A stretch of DNA of 34,880 bases from Pseudoalteromonas fuliginea (lineage in GTDB: Bacteria; Pseudomonadota; Gammaproteobacteria; Enterobacterales; Alteromonadaceae): the NCBI RefSeq assembly GCF_000690055.1, contig NZ_JJNZ01000049.1:1-34880 (forward strand), read 5' to 3'. Position numbers and translations under genes: made by a program. This document shows positions 25,989 through 34,806 of the stretch, in pieces. Each line of letters starts with the position of its first letter. Within the stretch, counting starts at the first letter, position 1. The notes below the pieces were generated by a model. It saw nothing but the letters and a program-made list of their open reading frames with translations. It made no database searches and was not told the origin of the DNA.

Positions 25989-26453
25989 TTATTCATGGTA
26001 TTTGCGGATCATCGCCACTTTGCCGTTTTCAATTTCGATTACTTCCATCATTGTGGAGGTGTATTCTATTGGCTGCTTACTTTGTGGGTGAATACCTTTT
26101 GCAAAATTCTTATAACGAATAGCAAAGCCTGTATCGTTAAACACAAATGTATTAAGCAGTGTGCTTTCAAACAACGTGTGTGCACCTAAGTAAAAACTCA
26201 TACCTTTGCGCATCTGCTCTTTGCCATCAGGAGTACGTGAGTCATCCGGTTGATACGGAATATGCTGATTACCAATATCATCGGTTAACAATGCAAGATA
26301 AGCCTCAAGCTCTTTAGCACCTGCGTTAGGTGCTTGTGTGGCGGTCATTGTTTTATAATACTGCTGCGCAAACGCATTTAAGTCGAGTGGCTTTTCAGCA
26401 TTCGCCGAAAAAGCAGTTACTAAAGCCAAACCTAATGTTAAAAGTAACCTCAT
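25989..26453 (-). CDS. exported NTF2/SnoaL-like protein
   Basis: This is a 154-residue protein with a signal peptide (about 1-19, ANA-E). The mature part has the cone-shaped NTF2/SnoaL fold pattern: FAQQYYKTM helix, YLALLTDDI, a central helix GKEQMRKGMSFYLG, then strands FVFNDTGFAIRYKNFAKG, EYTSTMMEVIEIENGKVAMIRKYHE. Such proteins can be small enzymes or binding domains; the substrate is unknown. Convergent with the esterase remnant; monocistronic. Confidence 0.8.
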   Translation of the reverse strand: MRLLLTLGLALVTAFSANAEKPLDLNAFAQQYYKTMTATQAPNAGAKELEAYLALLTDDIGNQHIPYQPDDSRTPDGKEQMRKGMSFYLGAHTLFESTLLNTFVFNDTGFAIRYKNFAKGIHPQSKQPIEYTSTMMEVIEIENGKVAMIRKYHE

Positions 26454-26544
26454 TGACTATTCTCTGTAGCTAAAAATATTTTATAGGTACATTACCTTAG
26501 TAAGTTCAATAATCAAACAAAATCAGTTTTAAGTGAATTAACAC

Positions 26545-28971
26545 CTACATTTTGCTTTTCACTCTGTTGGTTGCAACGCTATTAGCGGGGTCGTCTGGCC
26601 AAAAATGTTTAGGGTAGCGACCTTTCATTTCCTTTTGCACATCGCGGTAACTGCTAGCCCAAAAGTGGGCTAAATCTTGAGTAAGTTGCAATGAGCGTTT
26701 ACCTGGCGATAGCAGGTCCATAAGCAGTGGCAATTTACCGTTGGCAAGCTTAGGCGTACTGGTCAAGCCATAAACTTCTTGCATACGCACACTTAGCTTT
26801 GCGGGGCCATCAAGTTGGTATTCTATCTTTATATTTGAGCCACTGGGCACCGTTAAGCGCAGAGGTAATAAAGCTTTTAACGTAGTTTGTTGTTGCCAAT
26901 CAAAGCAGTTTTGTAATGCTTCAAAGTAGTTAAACTTTTTAAGCTGCGTGAGCGTTTTAATATCTTCTAAAAACACGCCTAGCCACTGCGCTGCATTTTG
27001 AATAAGTTGTTGCTCGTTTATTTGCGGGAATTTATCGGGCATTAAATTACTTGCTAGGCTCATACGTATCAGCAATTGTTGCGCATCAGGTTGCTCGTTA
27101 AATAATGCAAAACCGTGTTTAGCAAATAAGTTAAGCCACGCTTTAGCGCGCTCGCCCTTATCTAGTTTTTGTTTACTAGGCTGGCTGCTGAGCGTTATAG
27201 CCCCGAGCTTTACTTCATCTTGATGAATAAAGCGCGCTGATTTTTCATCAAACTCACAACGAGTAAGTTCACTAAATAAATGCGGTAAAAATTCTTGTAA
27301 CTCAAATGGGTTAAGCGCGGTGGCTGTAAATATACGCCCGCCTTTGTGCCCGCCCATGGTTGCTATAGCTAAGTAATCGTCGTTGTGCCAGTAATCTGCA
27401 TTTAACTCAGCACCTGCACCATTGGCAAGTAGGTAACCATTACCGCGTTTTTTAGCGATGCGATCGGGGTATGCCAATGCCACTAGCAAACTAATATAAT
27501 GCGTATTTAATTCGCTGTTTTCGTCTTTTACTTTTAAGCGGCTTTGCCAATATTTTAACTGTTGTTTAAATACCGGATGCGGACGTTGCTGCTGGCTATG
27601 CAGCGCTAAACTCAACTCGTTTGCGCTATTTACTCGGCTCTCAAGTAATGCCACTAAATAAATAGCGAGCCTAAAAATACCAGGGAGTTGGTCATCAAGT
27701 ATTTGTGCTTTTAATAGCATATGCGCCAAACGAATATCAGCACCAAAACCTAACATTTTACTGCCAAGCGGTGTGAGCTTACCTTTGCTATCAATAGCTT
27801 CAAGCATATTAAGCAGGTTACTTGCTTGTTCGCATTGCTGCTCAGTGGGCTTATCGAGCAAGGTTAGCTCATCAATACTGGCTCCCCACTGCTTTGCCTC
27901 AAGCATAAGCTGGCTTATGTCTGATGTGAGTATTTCGGGATTGTCGTGGCTATTACGTCGCTCAAAGGTTTGCTTTGAGCCAATTCGATAAACAATGCCC
28001 GGCTCTATACGTCCTGCACGCCCTGCACGCTGCACAGCAGATGAGCGCGATATACTTTGTGTTGTGAGCTCTGTAACCCCTGTTTTTAAATTAAAGGTGG
28101 CTGCACGGCGCTTGCCGCTGTCAATTACAATGCGTATGCCTTCAATAGTTAAACTGGTTTCGGCTACATTGGTGGTTAGCACTACTTTGCGCATGCCGTT
28201 TGGTGCAGGAGCAATAGCAGCTTGCTGATTAGCTTTATCTTGCTCGCCAAATAGCGTTGCAACTTGGCAGTTACTTGGTAAATCGCTCAGTGCTTGTTGC
28301 ACGCGTAGTATCTCAAACTGCCCAGGTAAAAACACCAATACGCTACCTGTTTGCTCATTAAGTGCTTGTTTTATTATGTTAGGAATTGCATCAAGCCAGC
28401 GGCTTTCATCTTTTATGGGTATGTATATTTCGCCTATTGGGTAGCTGCGACCGCTTGATTGAATTACAGGGCAGTCAAAAAACGCTGTATAACGCTCAGT
28501 ATCAAGAGTTGCCGACATAAGCATAATGGTTAAATCTTCACGCAGCGCACTTTGGGTCTCGAGCGCAAAGGCAAGTGAGGTATCGGCTGCAATTGAACGC
28601 TCATGAAATTCATCAAATATCAGTAAATCAATATCGCTTAATTCGGGGTCGTTTTGCAACATGCGCGTTAACATGCCTTCGGTGACTATTTCGAGGCGCG
28701 TATTAGCGCTTACTTTACTCTCGCCCCTAATCCGCAAGCCCACACTTTGCCCAACACTCTCGTTTTGGCACTTTGCTAAATAACTGGCAATATTACGTGC
28801 AGCTAAACGGCGAGGCTCTAGCATTACAATACGTTTAAAATGCCCATCGCGCATTAGTTGCAGCGGCAACCACGTAGACTTACCCGCACCAGGCGGCGCT
28901 TGTAATAACGTAATAGGATTACTTTGTAATGTAGTAACGAGTTGTTGATATATGTCTTGAACCGGCAGCAC
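26545..28971 (-). CDS. hrpB: ATP-dependent RNA helicase HrpB
   Basis: This is an 808-residue DExH-box helicase of normal HrpB length. It has Walker A APPGAGKST (Lys31), DEFH at 120-123, SAT at 153-155, FLPGQFEI near 214-221, TTNVAETSLTI near 266-276 and QRAGRAGR at 314-321, followed by the HA2 and HrpB C-terminal regions. The start is GTG: the residues after it, LPVQDIYQQL, align with the LPV opening of E. coli HrpB. Cytoplasmic. The role of HrpB is poorly defined, but it is widely conserved in proteobacteria. It appears monocistronic. Confidence 0.95.
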   Translation of the reverse strand: MLPVQDIYQQLVTTLQSNPITLLQAPPGAGKSTWLPLQLMRDGHFKRIVMLEPRRLAARNIASYLAKCQNESVGQSVGLRIRGESKVSANTRLEIVTEGMLTRMLQNDPELSDIDLLIFDEFHERSIAADTSLAFALETQSALREDLTIMLMSATLDTERYTAFFDCPVIQSSGRSYPIGEIYIPIKDESRWLDAIPNIIKQALNEQTGSVLVFLPGQFEILRVQQALSDLPSNCQVATLFGEQDKANQQAAIAPAPNGMRKVVLTTNVAETSLTIEGIRIVIDSGKRRAATFNLKTGVTELTTQSISRSSAVQRAGRAGRIEPGIVYRIGSKQTFERRNSHDNPEILTSDISQLMLEAKQWGASIDELTLLDKPTEQQCEQASNLLNMLEAIDSKGKLTPLGSKMLGFGADIRLAHMLLKAQILDDQLPGIFRLAIYLVALLESRVNSANELSLALHSQQQRPHPVFKQQLKYWQSRLKVKDENSELNTHYISLLVALAYPDRIAKKRGNGYLLANGAGAELNADYWHNDDYLAIATMGGHKGGRIFTATALNPFELQEFLPHLFSELTRCEFDEKSARFIHQDEVKLGAITLSSQPSKQKLDKGERAKAWLNLFAKHGFALFNEQPDAQQLLIRMSLASNLMPDKFPQINEQQLIQNAAQWLGVFLEDIKTLTQLKKFNYFEALQNCFDWQQQTTLKALLPLRLTVPSGSNIKIEYQLDGPAKLSVRMQEVYGLTSTPKLANGKLPLLMDLLSPGKRSLQLTQDLAHFWASSYRDVQKEMKGRYPKHFWPDDPANSVATNRVKSKM

Positions 28972-29192
28972 AGCTATTTACCCAAAATTGCTTTGTGTGC
29001 ATTGTAACAAAAACCAAAAATAAACGCGCCGCTAAAGCTGTGTGGTTATAAAGGATTTAATTAAGGGTTACATAATCAGAAATAATTACAGACTGCTCTG
29101 TACATTTTTTAAGGATGTGCTCACAGCATTAATTATTACTGCCTCAATAAAAACATAACACACTGATTATTAATATAAAATAAAGATTTAAC

Positions 29193-29223
29193 TTGTTGGT
29201 ACACGCTTTGCTCCTTTTATACT
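29193..29223 (+). promoter_or_regulatory. putative csbD promoter
   Basis: TTGTTG (29193-29198) and TATACT (29218-29223) are separated by 19 bp, 33 bp ahead of the CsbD start. The spacing is long for sigma70; a stress sigma factor would be in keeping with CsbD, but that is inference. Confidence 0.4.
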
Positions 29224-29256
29224 GAACGTTAATTAAATCTAAGTAAGGAGAAACTT

Positions 29257-29454
29257 ATGAACAGCGATCGTATGAAAGGTAATTGGAACGAACTTAAAGG
29301 TAAGGCTCAACAGAAATGGGGCGATCTTACTGACGACGATTTAGACAAAATTGAAGGTAGCCGTACAGAGCTAGTGGGTAAAATCCAGCAGCAGTATGGT
29401 AAATCTAAAGAAGAAGCAGAGCGTGAAGTTGATGAGTTTGAAAAAACTCACTAA
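29257..29454 (+). CDS. CsbD-family stress protein
   Basis: This is a 65-residue acidic, helical protein. MKGNWNELKGKAQQKWGDLTDDDL and the KIQQQYGKSKEEAEREV segment are the CsbD/YjbJ signature (two short helical repeats). AAGGAG lies 7 bp before the ATG. CsbD-like proteins are abundant in general stress and stationary phase; the molecular function is unknown. A strong terminator follows 20 bp after the stop, so it is monocistronic. Confidence 0.92.
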   Translation: MNSDRMKGNWNELKGKAQQKWGDLTDDDLDKIEGSRTELVGKIQQQYGKSKEEAEREVDEFEKTH

Positions 29455-29466
29455 TCGCTAACTTCT

Positions 29467-29495
29467 AAAAAAAACCGCCATTTGGCGGTTTTTTT
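29467..29495. terminator. bidirectional Rho-independent terminator
   Basis: CCGCCA (29475-29480), TT, TGGCGG (29483-29488) are flanked by eight A on the left and seven or more T on the right. It ends csbD and, on the other strand, the molybdenum hydroxylase operon. Confidence 0.93.
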
Positions 29496-29517
29496 GTTTA
29501 AGCTGTAGGTTATTTAG

Positions 29518-31779
29518 TTACGCTTTTAATTGGTTACCAATCGGTAACTGTCTAATACGCTTTCCGCACGCGGCAAAAATAGCATTACATAATGCTGGCG
29601 CATAAACCGGTGTAGATGGCTCGCCTACCCCCGCTGGAGGTGCGTCACTTTGTACTATTTCAACGTCAATCTCAAGAGGTGAGTCACTCATACGCGGTAC
29701 GCGATAATCATGAAAGTTACTTTGCTGTACACGGCCTTTATCAAAGGTAATACCATCGCTGATTGCTGTTGTAATTCCGTAGATAGAGCCTCCTTGGGTT
29801 TGGTTTTTAACGGTGTCGGTGTTTACAACCGTACCCGCATCAATAGCTACCCACGATTTAATTACGTTTAAATCGCCAGCATCCGATACTTCTACTTCAA
29901 CTACCGTAGCTACGTAAGTTAAAAAGCTTCTGTGTGCTGCTATTCCTAAACCTCGACCTTTAGGAAGCTCTCGCCCCCATTTACTTATGTCAGCTACTTT
30001 TTCAATAACATGGCGCAGTCTGCCAATATCTAGAGGATAAACCGCTTTATCGCCACCGTAATTATCGTATGTGGCATTTTGCTCAGTTACATCAACAATA
30101 CGACTCGGACCTATAGTGTCTAGTAAATAGTCTTTTTGGTCGCGACCGGCTTTGTGCGCTGCTTCGCCAATAAATGACTGAATAGCAAAGGCATGAAAAA
30201 TATTTGATACAGAGCGCATCCAACCAATTCGTGCTTTGGCTTGCGCATCACCGTTTTCTAACTTCATATTAGGTGTGTTAATAGGATTATCGGTAAATCC
30301 TAAGCGCAGTTCAAAGCTCCCTGGCCTAGTCGCCCCTTCTGAAAAGGTAGAGGTAATTGGTGAAAACGCGGTGCGGTGTAAATACGATTCTATTGCGCCA
30401 TTTTTATCTAGCGATGCTTCAATGTGCTGAGCCGAAACCGCATGGTAAAAACCATGTTGTATGTCGTCTTCACGCGTCCATTGCACACGAATAGGTTTGC
30501 CTACTTTCATTGAAAGGTAAGCTGCTTCTGCTGAAAAGTCAGGTTTTGACTTACGCCCAAAGCCGCCTCCTAACATGGTAACGTGAACATTAATTTTGCT
30601 CTCATCCATGCCAAGCATTGCCGCCACTGTTTTCATATCGGCTTGTGGATTTTGCGTGGCAGCCCATATATCAACACTGTCTTTGTTGTACATAGCTGTT
30701 GCACAAGGCGGCTCCATTGGTGCTTGAGCAAGATGCGGCGCGTAATAATCAGCTACGAGTTTATTGCTCGATTTAGCCAACACGCCCATGGCATCGCCTT
30801 TATCACGTATGTTTGCCTGTGGAGTTTGTACTGTTTGTAATAATGACTTTTTAAATTCTTTTGAATTGTAATCGCCATTTTTGCCATCATCCCACACGAC
30901 TTTTAATGCTTTACGCCCTTGCCATGCAGCCCATGTGTTTTTAGCTATAATCGCAATGCCACCTTTTGGCTGAAACTGCGGCGCGCCTTTTGGTGCAGGT
31001 ATTTCAATAACATCTACAACGCCGTTTATCGCTTTTGTAGCACTGGCATCAAATGACTTAACAACACCGCCTACTACCGGCGGGCGTTCAATTATAGCCA
31101 CCAGCGCTTGTGGTTCGCGTACATCGGCTGCAAATATTGCTTTACCTGTTACTAAATCGGCTAAATCTATGTGCGCCATGCCAGTATTAATGTAGCGCCA
31201 TTCTTTGCGTGTTTTAAGTGTTAGTTTGTCAGCTTCTGGTGGCGTTATTGTAAGCGCTAAGTCGATTAAATCTTTATAAGTAAGCGATTTACCTGAGCTG
31301 TGTGTAACAACGTGTTGATTGGCTGTACAGGTCTGCGGGTCAACTTTCCAATACTTAGCGGCAGCGTGCTGCATCATGTAACGCACACTTGCGCCCATTT
31401 CACGCAGGCGCTGCATGTTGTAGCGAATACTACGCGAGCCATCGGTATTTTGATCGCCGTATTTAGGGTCGCCCTTACCCTGAATAACAATAACCTTATC
31501 CCATGCGGCTTCCATTTCATCGGCAACAATTTGTGCAATCGCGGTGCGAATTTGCTGACCCATTTCAGAGCGATGGCAGGTTATTTCAACCATGCCGTCT
31601 GGGCGCAGTGCAATAAATAAGTTTGCGCGTTTTGCTTGCTCTGATGGCTGCTCTAACACACCCGCAATCGCTCTTGGCGCACTGCCTACAAAATAAGTAC
31701 CGAGTACTAACGCACCTATTGCACTGGTTTTTAAAAACTTGCGGCGGTTTAAATCAAAGTATTTGTTATCTTGGCTCAT
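29518..31779 (-). CDS. molybdopterin-binding subunit of a xanthine dehydrogenase-family enzyme
   Basis: This is a 753-residue large subunit. A twin-arginine signal NRRKFLKTS is at 11-19, so the enzyme is exported. An Ald/Xan a/b-hammerhead domain (about 215-310) and the Mo-cofactor domain follow, with [22 protein letters not shown] and the catalytic Glu720 in GVGEPSTP. It belongs to the IorB/aldehyde oxidoreductase group that oxidises N-heterocycles or aldehydes. It pairs with the [2Fe-2S] subunit, whose stop overlaps this ATG by 4 bp. No FAD subunit or cytochrome gene is adjacent, so the electron acceptor is unknown. It ends at a strong terminator. Confidence 0.9.
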   Translation of the reverse strand: MSQDNKYFDLNRRKFLKTSAIGALVLGTYFVGSAPRAIAGVLEQPSEQAKRANLFIALRPDGMVEITCHRSEMGQQIRTAIAQIVADEMEAAWDKVIVIQGKGDPKYGDQNTDGSRSIRYNMQRLREMGASVRYMMQHAAAKYWKVDPQTCTANQHVVTHSSGKSLTYKDLIDLALTITPPEADKLTLKTRKEWRYINTGMAHIDLADLVTGKAIFAADVREPQALVAIIERPPVVGGVVKSFDASATKAINGVVDVIEIPAPKGAPQFQPKGGIAIIAKNTWAAWQGRKALKVVWDDGKNGDYNSKEFKKSLLQTVQTPQANIRDKGDAMGVLAKSSNKLVADYYAPHLAQAPMEPPCATAMYNKDSVDIWAATQNPQADMKTVAAMLGMDESKINVHVTMLGGGFGRKSKPDFSAEAAYLSMKVGKPIRVQWTREDDIQHGFYHAVSAQHIEASLDKNGAIESYLHRTAFSPITSTFSEGATRPGSFELRLGFTDNPINTPNMKLENGDAQAKARIGWMRSVSNIFHAFAIQSFIGEAAHKAGRDQKDYLLDTIGPSRIVDVTEQNATYDNYGGDKAVYPLDIGRLRHVIEKVADISKWGRELPKGRGLGIAAHRSFLTYVATVVEVEVSDAGDLNVIKSWVAIDAGTVVNTDTVKNQTQGGSIYGITTAISDGITFDKGRVQQSNFHDYRVPRMSDSPLEIDVEIVQSDAPPAGVGEPSTPVYAPALCNAIFAACGKRIRQLPIGNQLKA

Positions 31780-32273
31780 ACTTCTTCCCCTTGTTCATTT
31801 GGGTCAAAATATTGAACACTCGCCATTGTTTTAGCGGCTGATTTAATTGCTTTATGAATACGCGGGTAGGTACCACAACGGCAAATATTACCCGACATAT
31901 TACTTACTATTTCATCGTCGGTAGGGGTTGGGTTTGCAGCTAATAAGCTTGCAGCTTGCATCATTTGACCGCACTGGCAAAAACCACACTGCGGTACCTT
32001 ATGCTCAACCCATGCTTGTTGTACTGGATGGTCGCCCTGCTCGCTTAGCCCTTCAATTGTCGTAATTGAAAGACCCGCTACTGCCGCTACAGGCAATACA
32101 CACGAGCGCTGAGCTACCCCATCAATATGCACAGTACACGCACCACACTGCGCCATACCACAGCCAAATTTAGGCCCGGTTAAATTCAACTCGTCTCGCA
32201 GATACCATAATACTGGCGTTGACGGATCGCCAGAAAACTCATGTTTATTACCATTAATGGTAAGCGTGATCAT
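31776..32273 (-). CDS. [2Fe-2S] subunit of the molybdenum hydroxylase
   Basis: This is a 165-residue small subunit of the IorA/CoxS type. A plant-type [2Fe-2S] centre is formed by Cys38, Cys43, Cys46 and Cys58, and the second, helical-domain centre by Cys96, Cys99, Cys131 and Cys133. It transfers electrons from the molybdenum site. It has no signal peptide, so it would be exported folded with the Tat-bearing large subunit. AAGGAG lies 6 bp before the ATG. It is the first gene of the two-gene operon, with ATGA overlap to the next gene. Confidence 0.93.
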   Translation of the reverse strand: MITLTINGNKHEFSGDPSTPVLWYLRDELNLTGPKFGCGMAQCGACTVHIDGVAQRSCVLPVAAVAGLSITTIEGLSEQGDHPVQQAWVEHKVPQCGFCQCGQMMQAASLLAANPTPTDDEIVSNMSGNICRCGTYPRIHKAIKSAAKTMASVQYFDPNEQGEEV

Positions 32274-32624
32274 ACTAAACTCCTTGGCAAAGCGCTTTAA
32301 AGGACGGTTCCTTGTTGCGCGAGAACTATTTTTAATTACTTACTATTTTATACTTACTACTTTTAGCCTATCACTTAGATCTATTTTATAAAAATACTAA
32401 TTATTAGAACGTTAGTAAAAATAGGACAACCAACTAACCACAATTTAGATAAAATTTAGGTAGCCGTAAACAGCTTGTTGGTAAAATTGAGCAACAATAC
32501 GCTAAACCAAGAAAAGTAAATGAGTTGAGAAAGGTTATTAATTTATAAGCATTTTAACTAAAGTAGTGCATCACTGTAGCTATCCAAAACTTTATAATGG
32601 ATAAATTACTGTTCTGACAACCCA
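32274..32624. other. intergenic region between the Mo hydroxylase and the isomerase
   Basis: This is 351 bp without a plausible gene, AT-rich, between divergent genes. Near the hydroxylase start it holds AAAGCGCTTT and an AAGGA/TCCTT hairpin. Both promoters must be here, but I cannot place them with confidence. Confidence 0.5.
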
Positions 32625-32646
32625 CAATTGCCACCGGTGGCAATTG
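32625..32646. promoter_or_regulatory. perfect 22-bp palindromic operator
   Basis: CAATTGCCACC followed by GGTGGCAATTG is a perfect 22-bp palindrome centred on CCGG. It lies 42 bp upstream of the isomerase ATG. Length and the central C-G step resemble LacI-family sugar-responsive operators. The T content after it is low, so it is not a terminator. No regulator gene is in the window. Confidence 0.65.
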
Positions 32647-32687
32647 AATGTAGAATAAATTTAATATTAATTAATTTGGTAAAATCT

Positions 32688-33320
32688 ATGAAAATCGCAT
32701 TAATGAATGAATTTAGTCAAGCAGCAAAAAACCCTATTGTACTTGAGCAACTTAATACTGTGGCCAAAGCCCAAGATCATCAGGTATTTAATGTTGGCAT
32801 GGATGGTGACAACGACCATAGATTAACATACATCCACCTAGGAATTATCGCCAGTCTATTGCTTAACTCTAAAGCTGTGGACTTTGTTGTAACAGGTTGT
32901 GGCACAGGCCAAGGCGCACTTATGGCTAGCAATGCTTTTCCGGGTGTTGCATGTGGTTATTGTATTGACCCTTCTGATGCATATCTATTTGCACAAATAA
33001 ACAATGGTAATGCACTGGCTTTACCGTATGCAAAAGGTTTTGGGTGGGGTGCTGAGCTAAATATAAAATACATTTTCGAAAAAGCATTTACAGGTGAAAA
33101 AGGTCAAGGTTATCCAGCTGTTCGTAAAGAATCTCAAGTGACTAACGCTGGTATTTTAAGTCAATTAAAAGTAGATATAGCTAAAGATTATCTCAAGGCA
33201 CTTGAATCGATAGACCCCGACCTTATTAAACAAGCTATTGGCGGTTCACGGTTTCAAGATTGTTTCTTTAAGCATTGTAAAGACGAAGCAATAGCAGCAT
33301 TTGTTAAAGCTAGAGCTTAA
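32688..33320 (+). CDS. RpiB/LacA/LacB-family sugar-phosphate isomerase
   Basis: This protein has 210 residues from MKIALMNEF. The fold is that of the RpiB/LacAB group: after an N-terminal strand and helix, VDFVVTGCGTGQGALMASNAFPGV (about residues 64-87, here described for its GCGTGQG loop) and ALALPYAKGFGWGAELNIKYIFEKAF match family blocks. Members interconvert aldose and ketose phosphates (for example ribose-5-phosphate/ribulose-5-phosphate). The length exceeds RpiB (about 150), placing it in the longer subgroup I recall near uronate/polysaccharide pathways. The longer in-frame reading from 32628 would overlap the palindrome. It is probably repressed through that site. Confidence 0.83.
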   Translation: MKIALMNEFSQAAKNPIVLEQLNTVAKAQDHQVFNVGMDGDNDHRLTYIHLGIIASLLLNSKAVDFVVTGCGTGQGALMASNAFPGVACGYCIDPSDAYLFAQINNGNALALPYAKGFGWGAELNIKYIFEKAFTGEKGQGYPAVRKESQVTNAGILSQLKVDIAKDYLKALESIDPDLIKQAIGGSRFQDCFFKHCKDEAIAAFVKARA

Positions 33321-33339
33321 TAATAAAATTGTCACATAG

Positions 33340-33413
33340 CCTGAGTTCTGGTTAAGAGATTTACTAATATATTGAACCATAATGATATTTAGATTTATTA
33401 TCCAGAGTTCAGG
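33340..33413. repeat. 74-bp inverted-repeat element
   Basis: CCTGAGTTCTGGTTAA (33340-33355) faces TTATCCAGAGTTCAGG (33398-33413), matching at 13 of 16 positions, with partly complementary sequence inside. It may be a small mobile or REP-like element and may also end the isomerase transcript. A minus-strand frame running into its right arm (stop at 33398) continues into the end of the neighbouring broken gene. Confidence 0.45.
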
Positions 33414-33477
33414 TTACATACCTCTAATAGCAGCTTCTGCATCATCTTGGGATAACAACTACTCACGTCTTTAAGAC

Positions 33478-34169
33478 CTAAAGCCAACCGGCAGTGAGGT
33501 AATAGCAGCCAATAATGGCTACTTGTAGCACATAACTATAGCGACAATTTTTAAAAGTATAATGGTAATTCCCACCGCTACCCTCAAACGTAATATCACC
33601 ATTTAATAAAGCCATGCTGGGCTTATCACTAAGCTTTTTATTAATACCCCACACTGCATACCGAAAATTATGTTCGCCTAAATCATCAACACGAATATGG
33701 TATTTAGCTGTTTTCCAATCGAGTACTGGTTTTTTAAAAGTATTAACACTTAAATGCAGAGATTGCTTACCTTGTTCGATTAAGCTTTTTGCAAGTGTCT
33801 GCTCTTTAGATGTTCCGCTATTTATACCGATAATTTTACCGCCGGTATCAACCCACATAACGCCGTTATTTAGCATAATGCCGCGCCAACCTACTTTCTC
33901 CCAATCAGTATTAATGTTTGAACTGGCAATAACTGCTAATAACTCATCATTAAAAACCTCATCAAAGCGGTTAATAAACTCAGCTTCATTTTTAATGTCA
34001 GGTATGGGGTATCGTCGTTTTAGCGGGTAGCGAATAAGTGCTGCAATCGCAGTTTTATCATGCGTTTTAAAACAGGTAGAACGCTCTCGTGATACTCCTG
34101 CTCAAGAGCAAATGTGCTAGATGTAAAAAGTAGAGATAGGCACAGTAGAGTGTGGCTTAGATATTTCAT
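33478..34169 (-). pseudogene. exported-protein gene split by a -1 frameshift
   Basis: The 5' frame starts at ATG 34169 (AAAGGA upstream) with a signal peptide MKYLSHTLLCLSLLFTSSTF and runs to a stop at 34020. The 3' frame runs from there to 33478. Changing frame by -1 at the T-TTA-AAA heptamer (34071-34065) joins them into a natural-looking 230-residue protein: LPVLK-THDKTAIAALIRYPL, then FINRFDEVF, DWEKVGWRGIML and SGGNYHYTFKN. I do not know the family name; the pattern fits a secreted domain with several relatives in proteobacteria. The C-terminus looks cut short beside the 33340-33413 repeat. A real mutation, sequencing error or programmed frameshift are all possible. DUF2971 starts 10 bp upstream in the same direction. 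Confidence 0.7.
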
Positions 34170-34179
34170 TTATAGTCCT

Positions 34180-34806
34180 TTATTTATTCTGATGCTTAAC
34201 AATCTTAAATGACTTGAAAGCAGCTCTAGCATATATAATTTCAACACCTCTATCCTGAATGCAGAGGGACTTCTCTAGATCGCTTCTAGTTAACTTTGAC
34301 TGGCATCCAATAATTATTTTAGATAGTTTCATATCCTCATTGAATGGCTGAAAATAAAGATCATTTTCTTTTTCAAAGTTATTAAGGCCCCGAATTGTTC
34401 TATATTCTTTTTCATATTCCCAATGTTTGAATTTAGAAAGTAATAACTTTAGTGGGAAGTTTTGATCATCTATTAAATTACTTTTAAACCTTTCAGAATA
34501 ATATTTTACCTCTTGAGCATCCTCTTTGTTAGATAGCTCAAGTTCCACACATATGCCCTTGTGATTATTAGCATAATGAGCCCACTGAACAGGGTTTGAC
34601 CAAATTTTACTAAAGCACAATATTCCAAATTTTCTTGAAACATCTAGTTTCATCCTATTTAAGCTTGCACGTATATAAGGTGTACTAGTTTCGATACCTA
34701 ATAACTCAAAAGGATCATTCAAATTGTCAAAAGTTGAGGCCTTAACCCTCCTATTTGATAAGTTTTTTAAGCCAAATACCTCATCCATGTAATGATAAAG
34801 CTTCAT
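34180..34806 (-). CDS. DUF2971 domain protein
   Basis: This is a 208-residue cytoplasmic protein. LYHYM at the start, LNDPFELLG near 29-37, FGILCFSKIWSNPVQWAHYANNHKGICVELEL (about 60-91, cited for the CFS, NPVQWAHYA and HKGICV blocks), HWEYEKEYRTI near 127-137 and KIIIGC near 163-168 are the DUF2971 signature. The function is unknown. The family is patchily distributed and often found in variable or defence-rich regions. Its stop lies 10 bp before the start of the frameshifted exported-protein gene. The coding sequence is complete; only 74 bp of window remain upstream. Confidence 0.87.
   Translation of the reverse strand: MKLYHYMDEVFGLKNLSNRRVKASTFDNLNDPFELLGIETSTPYIRASLNRMKLDVSRKFGILCFSKIWSNPVQWAHYANNHKGICVELELSNKEDAQEVKYYSERFKSNLIDDQNFPLKLLLSKFKHWEYEKEYRTIRGLNNFEKENDLYFQPFNEDMKLSKIIIGCQSKLTRSDLEKSLCIQDRGVEIIYARAAFKSFKIVKHQNK

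Noticed and set aside
33614..34030. 138-codon plus-strand open frame
   Set aside because: It is antisense to the frameshifted exported-protein gene, whose recognisable domain sequence and ribosome-binding site are on the minus strand.
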